DNA of 15,712 nt from the NCBI GenBank assembly GCA_041477815.1, contig JBGOUV010000134.1, forward strand, positions 1 through 15,712, written 5' to 3'. Position 1 is the stretch's first letter. The number at the start of each line of letters is the position of its first letter. This document shows, in pieces, positions 13,125-15,712 of this stretch. The DNA comes from JBGOUV01 sp041477815 (lineage in GTDB: Bacteria; Acidobacteriota; Terriglobia; Bryobacterales; JACQDG01). The position numbers and the translations under genes are program-made. The notes under the pieces are model-generated. The model saw only the letters and a list, made by a program, of their open reading frames with translations. It did no database searches and was not told where the DNA came from.

Positions 13125-14231
13125 ATGCCCGCCGACTGGAACCGCCGGCTGGACCGCTGGCGCGCCGCAGGCCTCCTGGACGATCAGGCGGTCCAGCGGA
13201 TCCTCGAGTTCGAAGGTCGCTCCGGGCGAACCCGGGCCTTTCGCTGGCCCGTCGCCCTCGCTCTTGCCTTTGGCGCCCTGCTCATCGGCGCCGGTGTACT
13301 CCTGTTCGTCTCGGCTCACTGGGAGGCCCTTTCCCCCTGGCAGCGCGTGTCCCTGGTGGTGGCCCTGGTGGCCGTATTCCACCTGTCTGCCGCGTTGGCA
13401 GCCTCCCGCTTCGAGCCGCTTTCGGTCGCTCTGCATACCACCGGTACCCTGGCCCTGGGGGCCGGCATTGCCCTTACCGGCCAGATCTTTAACCTTGCTG
13501 AGCACTGGCCCTCCGCCGTGCTGCTCTGGGCCGCGGGCGCCGCCTTCGCCTGGAGGCTGCTGGGCGACTGGCCTCAGTTCGCCCTGACCGCCCTGCTGGT
13601 CCCCTGGTGGATCGCCGGCGACTGGGTGGTCCGATATGGCCGCCAGACGCCCCAGTTGATCAGCGCCTTCCTGCTGGCCACCGCGTTCACTTACCTCGGC
13701 GCCCTCTCCGGGGATCGCGCCTCTCCCGAGCGGCGCGTCCTGGTCGTCCTCGGCTCCCTGGACCTGCTTCCGCTCGCCATTCTGGCCTGCGACACCCCCC
13801 ACTTCAGTCCGCCCTCTTCCCCGCCCGGCCCCACCTGGATCGCCTGGACCCTGGCCTTCTTGCTCCCCCTGGCTCTCGCGGTTCGCCTCCGTGGTTCTAC
13901 GGCGTGGATCAACGTGATCACCACCGCCTGGACCGCGGTCCTGTCCCTCCTGGCCCGCTATGGGGAAGACGTGGCCGTCTACCTCTGGTGTGCCCTGGGC
14001 GCCGTGGGGCTGGTCGCCTGGGGCCTGCGCGAAGGCCGCACCGAGCGCGTGAACCTGGGTGTCGCCGGCTTCGCCCTCACCGTCCTGTTCTTCTACTTCT
14101 CCACCCTCCTGGACAAACTCGGCCGCTCCGCCAGCCTGATCGGCCTCGGCGTTCTGTTCCTGGCCGGCGGCTGGGCCCTCGAAAAGACCCGCCGCAAACT
14201 CCTGACCCAGCTCCGCGCGGGCGCCCCATGA
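13125..14231 (+). CDS. DUF2157-family membrane protein
   Basis: The protein is 368 residues. The first 40 residues are a soluble helical head (RRLDRWRAAGLLDDQAVQRILEFE), typical of DUF2157. Around ten or more hydrophobic segments follow from residue 42 to about 355, including ALAFGALLIGAGVLLFVSAHWEAL and the LTGQIFNLAEHW motif region seen in this family. It is an inner-membrane protein of unknown function. The nearest Shine-Dalgarno-like GGAG is 17 bases upstream, farther than usual, so the start is less certain than the frame. The gene follows the SelA-like gene after 27 bases. Its stop overlaps the GDYXXLXY gene start (ATGA), a partnership seen in many bacteria. Confidence 0.88.
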   Translation: MPADWNRRLDRWRAAGLLDDQAVQRILEFEGRSGRTRAFRWPVALALAFGALLIGAGVLLFVSAHWEALSPWQRVSLVVALVAVFHLSAALAASRFEPLSVALHTTGTLALGAGIALTGQIFNLAEHWPSAVLLWAAGAAFAWRLLGDWPQFALTALLVPWWIAGDWVVRYGRQTPQLISAFLLATAFTYLGALSGDRASPERRVLVVLGSLDLLPLAILACDTPHFSPPSSPPGPTWIAWTLAFLLPLALAVRLRGSTAWINVITTAWTAVLSLLARYGEDVAVYLWCALGAVGLVAWGLREGRTERVNLGVAGFALTVLFFYFSTLLDKLGRSASLIGLGVLFLAGGWALEKTRRKLLTQLRAGAP

Positions 14232-14704
14232 GCCGCTTCGCCAAAGGTCTGCTCCTCGCCGGTTTCCATGTCGCTCTAGTTCTGAGCGTGGTCGCCAAGT
14301 ACCGCAGCGATCGCGCGTCGCTTCCCCGGGTGTGGGCCCGCGCGGTCCCCTACGATCCCAACCTCCCTATCCGCGGCCGCTACGTGCGTCTTCAGGTCGA
14401 AGCGGACGGCCCCACTGGAGCCGGCTGGGCTACCCTCTCGGTTGTCAACGACCGCTTGGTGGCCACCCCATCCGGCCCCGACGCCGGACTTCTCATCCGC
14501 ACCCTCCCCGGAAACCGTGTCGCTCTCCAGGACGCCGTGGCGTACTTCATCCCGGAGCACCTGCCGGATCCGTCCCGCCGCCCGCCTGGCGAGGAGTTGT
14601 GGGTGGAGCTCAGTATCCCTAAGAGGGGTGCCCCGCGGCCGATTCGTTTGGGCGTCAGGAAGGACGGCCACCTCACACCGCTGGATGCGGCCCACCAAAG
14701 GTGA
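14228..14704 (+). CDS. GDYXXLXY-domain protein
   Basis: The protein is 158 residues. An N-terminal hydrophobic segment (about 7-23, GLLLAGFHVALVLSVVA) anchors it in the membrane or acts as a signal. The family motif appears at residues 50-57 as GRYVRLQV within LPIRGRYVRL. A second conserved region, VAYFIPEHLPDP, follows around 129-140, and it ends in a short basic stretch. The start overlaps the DUF2157 stop. DUF2157 and GDYXXLXY proteins are commonly encoded together and presumably form a membrane complex of unknown role. The intermediate DUF4401 partner often seen with them is absent here. Confidence 0.85.
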   Translation: MSRFAKGLLLAGFHVALVLSVVAKYRSDRASLPRVWARAVPYDPNLPIRGRYVRLQVEADGPTGAGWATLSVVNDRLVATPSGPDAGLLIRTLPGNRVALQDAVAYFIPEHLPDPSRRPPGEELWVELSIPKRGAPRPIRLGVRKDGHLTPLDAAHQR

Positions 14705-14893
14705 TGCAGAACGCGCCGCCCCGCAAAGGCGGACTTCAGCACTATCAGCCGGAAACCACCCCCCCTATAAATGTGGGGCGGGAACTCCCTTACCCGAATC
14801 TCCCCCGACCCCCGCGACCGCCCGAACCAACTCACCGCCCCAACCACGACTGCCGCCCACGCCACCACGCGCCGCCGCCGGCATCATCCTGCC
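14705..14893. other. C-rich intergenic region between convergent genes
   Basis: No gene is supported in these 189 bases. The plus strand is strongly C-rich. A short hairpin (CCGCC, loop, GGCGG near 14716) lacks a T-run, so no convincing intrinsic terminator is seen for either flanking gene. Confidence 0.5.
14787..14823 (-). other. Potential G-quadruplex
   Basis: On the minus strand five runs of three to five G occur with loops of 7, 2, 6 and 3 bases. This meets the usual G-quadruplex pattern. It lies at the shared 3' side of two convergent genes, where it could slow polymerase, but in DNA this GC-rich it may be fortuitous. Confidence 0.4.
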
Positions 14894-15712
14894 TTATTCT
14901 ATCTTCTGCTCCCGCAACGGATACGCATTCGCCAGGTACTGCTGCACCATCCGCTGCGTATTGAAGAACCCCCCGTTCAGCGCGATGGTCGACCGCATCG
15001 CTTCGGCGTAGCCCAGCGGCCGGCCATAGTACAGAGGCAGGATCACCCGCTCCAGCTTGTCGTAGAGCGAGGCGATCTCGGCGGCCTGGTCCTCCGCCGG
15101 CTCCCCGCGGTTCCCGATGGACCAGCCGGTCACGCCTTCCACGTGCCCTTCCACCCACCACCCATCCAGCACGCTGAAGCTGGGCACCCCGTTCAGCGCC
15201 GCCTTCATCCCGCTGGTCCCCGACGCCTCCTGGGGCCGCTTCGGCGTATTCATCCACACGTCCGCGCCGCTGGTGAGCAACTGCCCCCAGCGCATGTCGT
15301 AATTCTCGACGTAGACCACCGTGGCCACGCCCTTCAAGGCCTCCGCCGCCTCGAACACCCGCCGGATCAGCCCCTTCCCTCCCTCGTCCTGGGGATGCGC
15401 CTTGCCTCCGTAAATGATCTGGAACGGCCCCACCTCGCGGGCGATTCTTCGCAGCCGCTCCAGGTCCGAGAACACCAGGTCCGCCCGCTTGTACGTCGCC
15501 GACCGCCGCGCGAATCCGATGGTGAACACGTTCTCGTCGAGCGCCACCCCGGACATCCGCTGCACCCGCTGCACCAGCTCCCGCTTGGCCACCACGTGGG
15601 CCGCCCGGATGTCCTCCAGCGGTATGCCGACCGCATAGCGCAAATACAAATTATCCTGCCGCCACCCCGATATATAGCGATCATACAGTTCCCGGAAGGG
15701 CGGCGACGTCCA
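14894..15712 (-). CDS. glgP: Alpha-glucan (glycogen) phosphorylase, C-terminal part
   Basis: The frame is open to the right edge of the window, so the N-terminal part is missing; 272 residues are visible. The TTG at 15649 is not the start, since the 21 codons before it (ending GWRQDN) continue the protein. Family marks are FTIGFARRSATYKRADLVF, IIYGGKAHPQDEGGK, VVYVENYDMRWGQLL, and NTPKRPQEASGTSGMKAALNG, where the last Lys is the PLP-binding residue. The C-terminus (YAEAMRSTIALNGGFFNTQRMVQQYLANAY) fits the shorter bacterial alpha-glucan phosphorylase type of Thermotoga and many other phyla. It releases glucose-1-phosphate from glycogen or maltodextrins in the cytoplasm. It is convergent with the GDYXXLXY gene. 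Confidence 0.95.
   Translation of the reverse strand, partial: WTSPPFRELYDRYISGWRQDNLYLRYAVGIPLEDIRAAHVVAKRELVQRVQRMSGVALDENVFTIGFARRSATYKRADLVFSDLERLRRIAREVGPFQIIYGGKAHPQDEGGKGLIRRVFEAAEALKGVATVVYVENYDMRWGQLLTSGADVWMNTPKRPQEASGTSGMKAALNGVPSFSVLDGWWVEGHVEGVTGWSIGNRGEPAEDQAAEIASLYDKLERVILPLYYGRPLGYAEAMRSTIALNGGFFNTQRMVQQYLANAYPLREQKIE

Noticed and set aside
14701..14964. Small Pro-rich open frame (87 codons) after the GDYXXLXY gene
   Set aside because: Low-complexity, runs into the opposite-strand phosphorylase gene, and has no ribosome-binding site.
1..15712. tRNA, rRNA, CRISPR array, insertion sequence or riboswitch
   Set aside because: I looked for these and saw no cloverleaf, regular spaced repeats, transposase domain or terminal inverted repeats.

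Overview
This is a GC-rich, densely packed bacterial window. Genes lie on both strands, several pairs overlap by ATGA or GTGA, and no gene-free stretch exceeds about 200 bases. Multiheme c-type cytochromes, a HybA/HybB-like module, Tat-exported PLP enzymes and a DUF2157/GDYXXLXY pair together fit an environmental Acidobacteriota-like genome (Bryobacterales/Solibacter type). That placement is an impression from gene content, because no rRNA or marker gene is present.

Left part (1-2372, +): the 3' part of a nine-heme c-type cytochrome with a C-terminal membrane anchor overlaps an exported five-heme cytochrome carrying a C-terminal beta-type domain. Next comes a minus-strand block (2429-4066): a Doc-type Fic toxin with its AbrB/MazE-like antitoxin, then an aldo/keto-reductase-like protein whose usual catalytic tetrad I cannot find.

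Centre (4268-10169, +): a tightly coupled run of genes. In order they are a membrane-anchored GcvH-like protein without the lipoyl lysine; a ferredoxin with four [4Fe-4S] motifs and a C-terminal anchor (HybA-like but with no export signal); a HybB/NrfD-type ten-helix quinone-interacting protein; a histidine kinase whose extracytoplasmic sensor carries two c-heme motifs; an NtrC-type sigma-54 activator; and an archaemetzincin. No hydrogenase or other catalytic subunit is present. I read this as a quinone-linked electron-transfer module under heme-based redox control, and it is the best candidate for an undescribed system here. The kinase gene is broken by one in-frame TAG between its HisKA and ATPase domains. 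A weak sigma-54 promoter candidate and three GCAAC repeats lie upstream of the first gene.

Right part: on the minus strand, a secreted amidohydrolase is followed by a stand-alone pseudo-receiver with Glu in place of the phospho-Asp. Divergent to the amidohydrolase is a Tat-exported SelA/DgaE-like PLP enzyme. The two divergent start codons are separated by a 23-base spacer holding overlapping -10-like hexamers that suggest leaderless transcription in both directions. A DUF2157 membrane protein and a GDYXXLXY protein follow on the plus strand. The window ends inside a convergent alpha-glucan phosphorylase gene (minus strand, 5' part missing).
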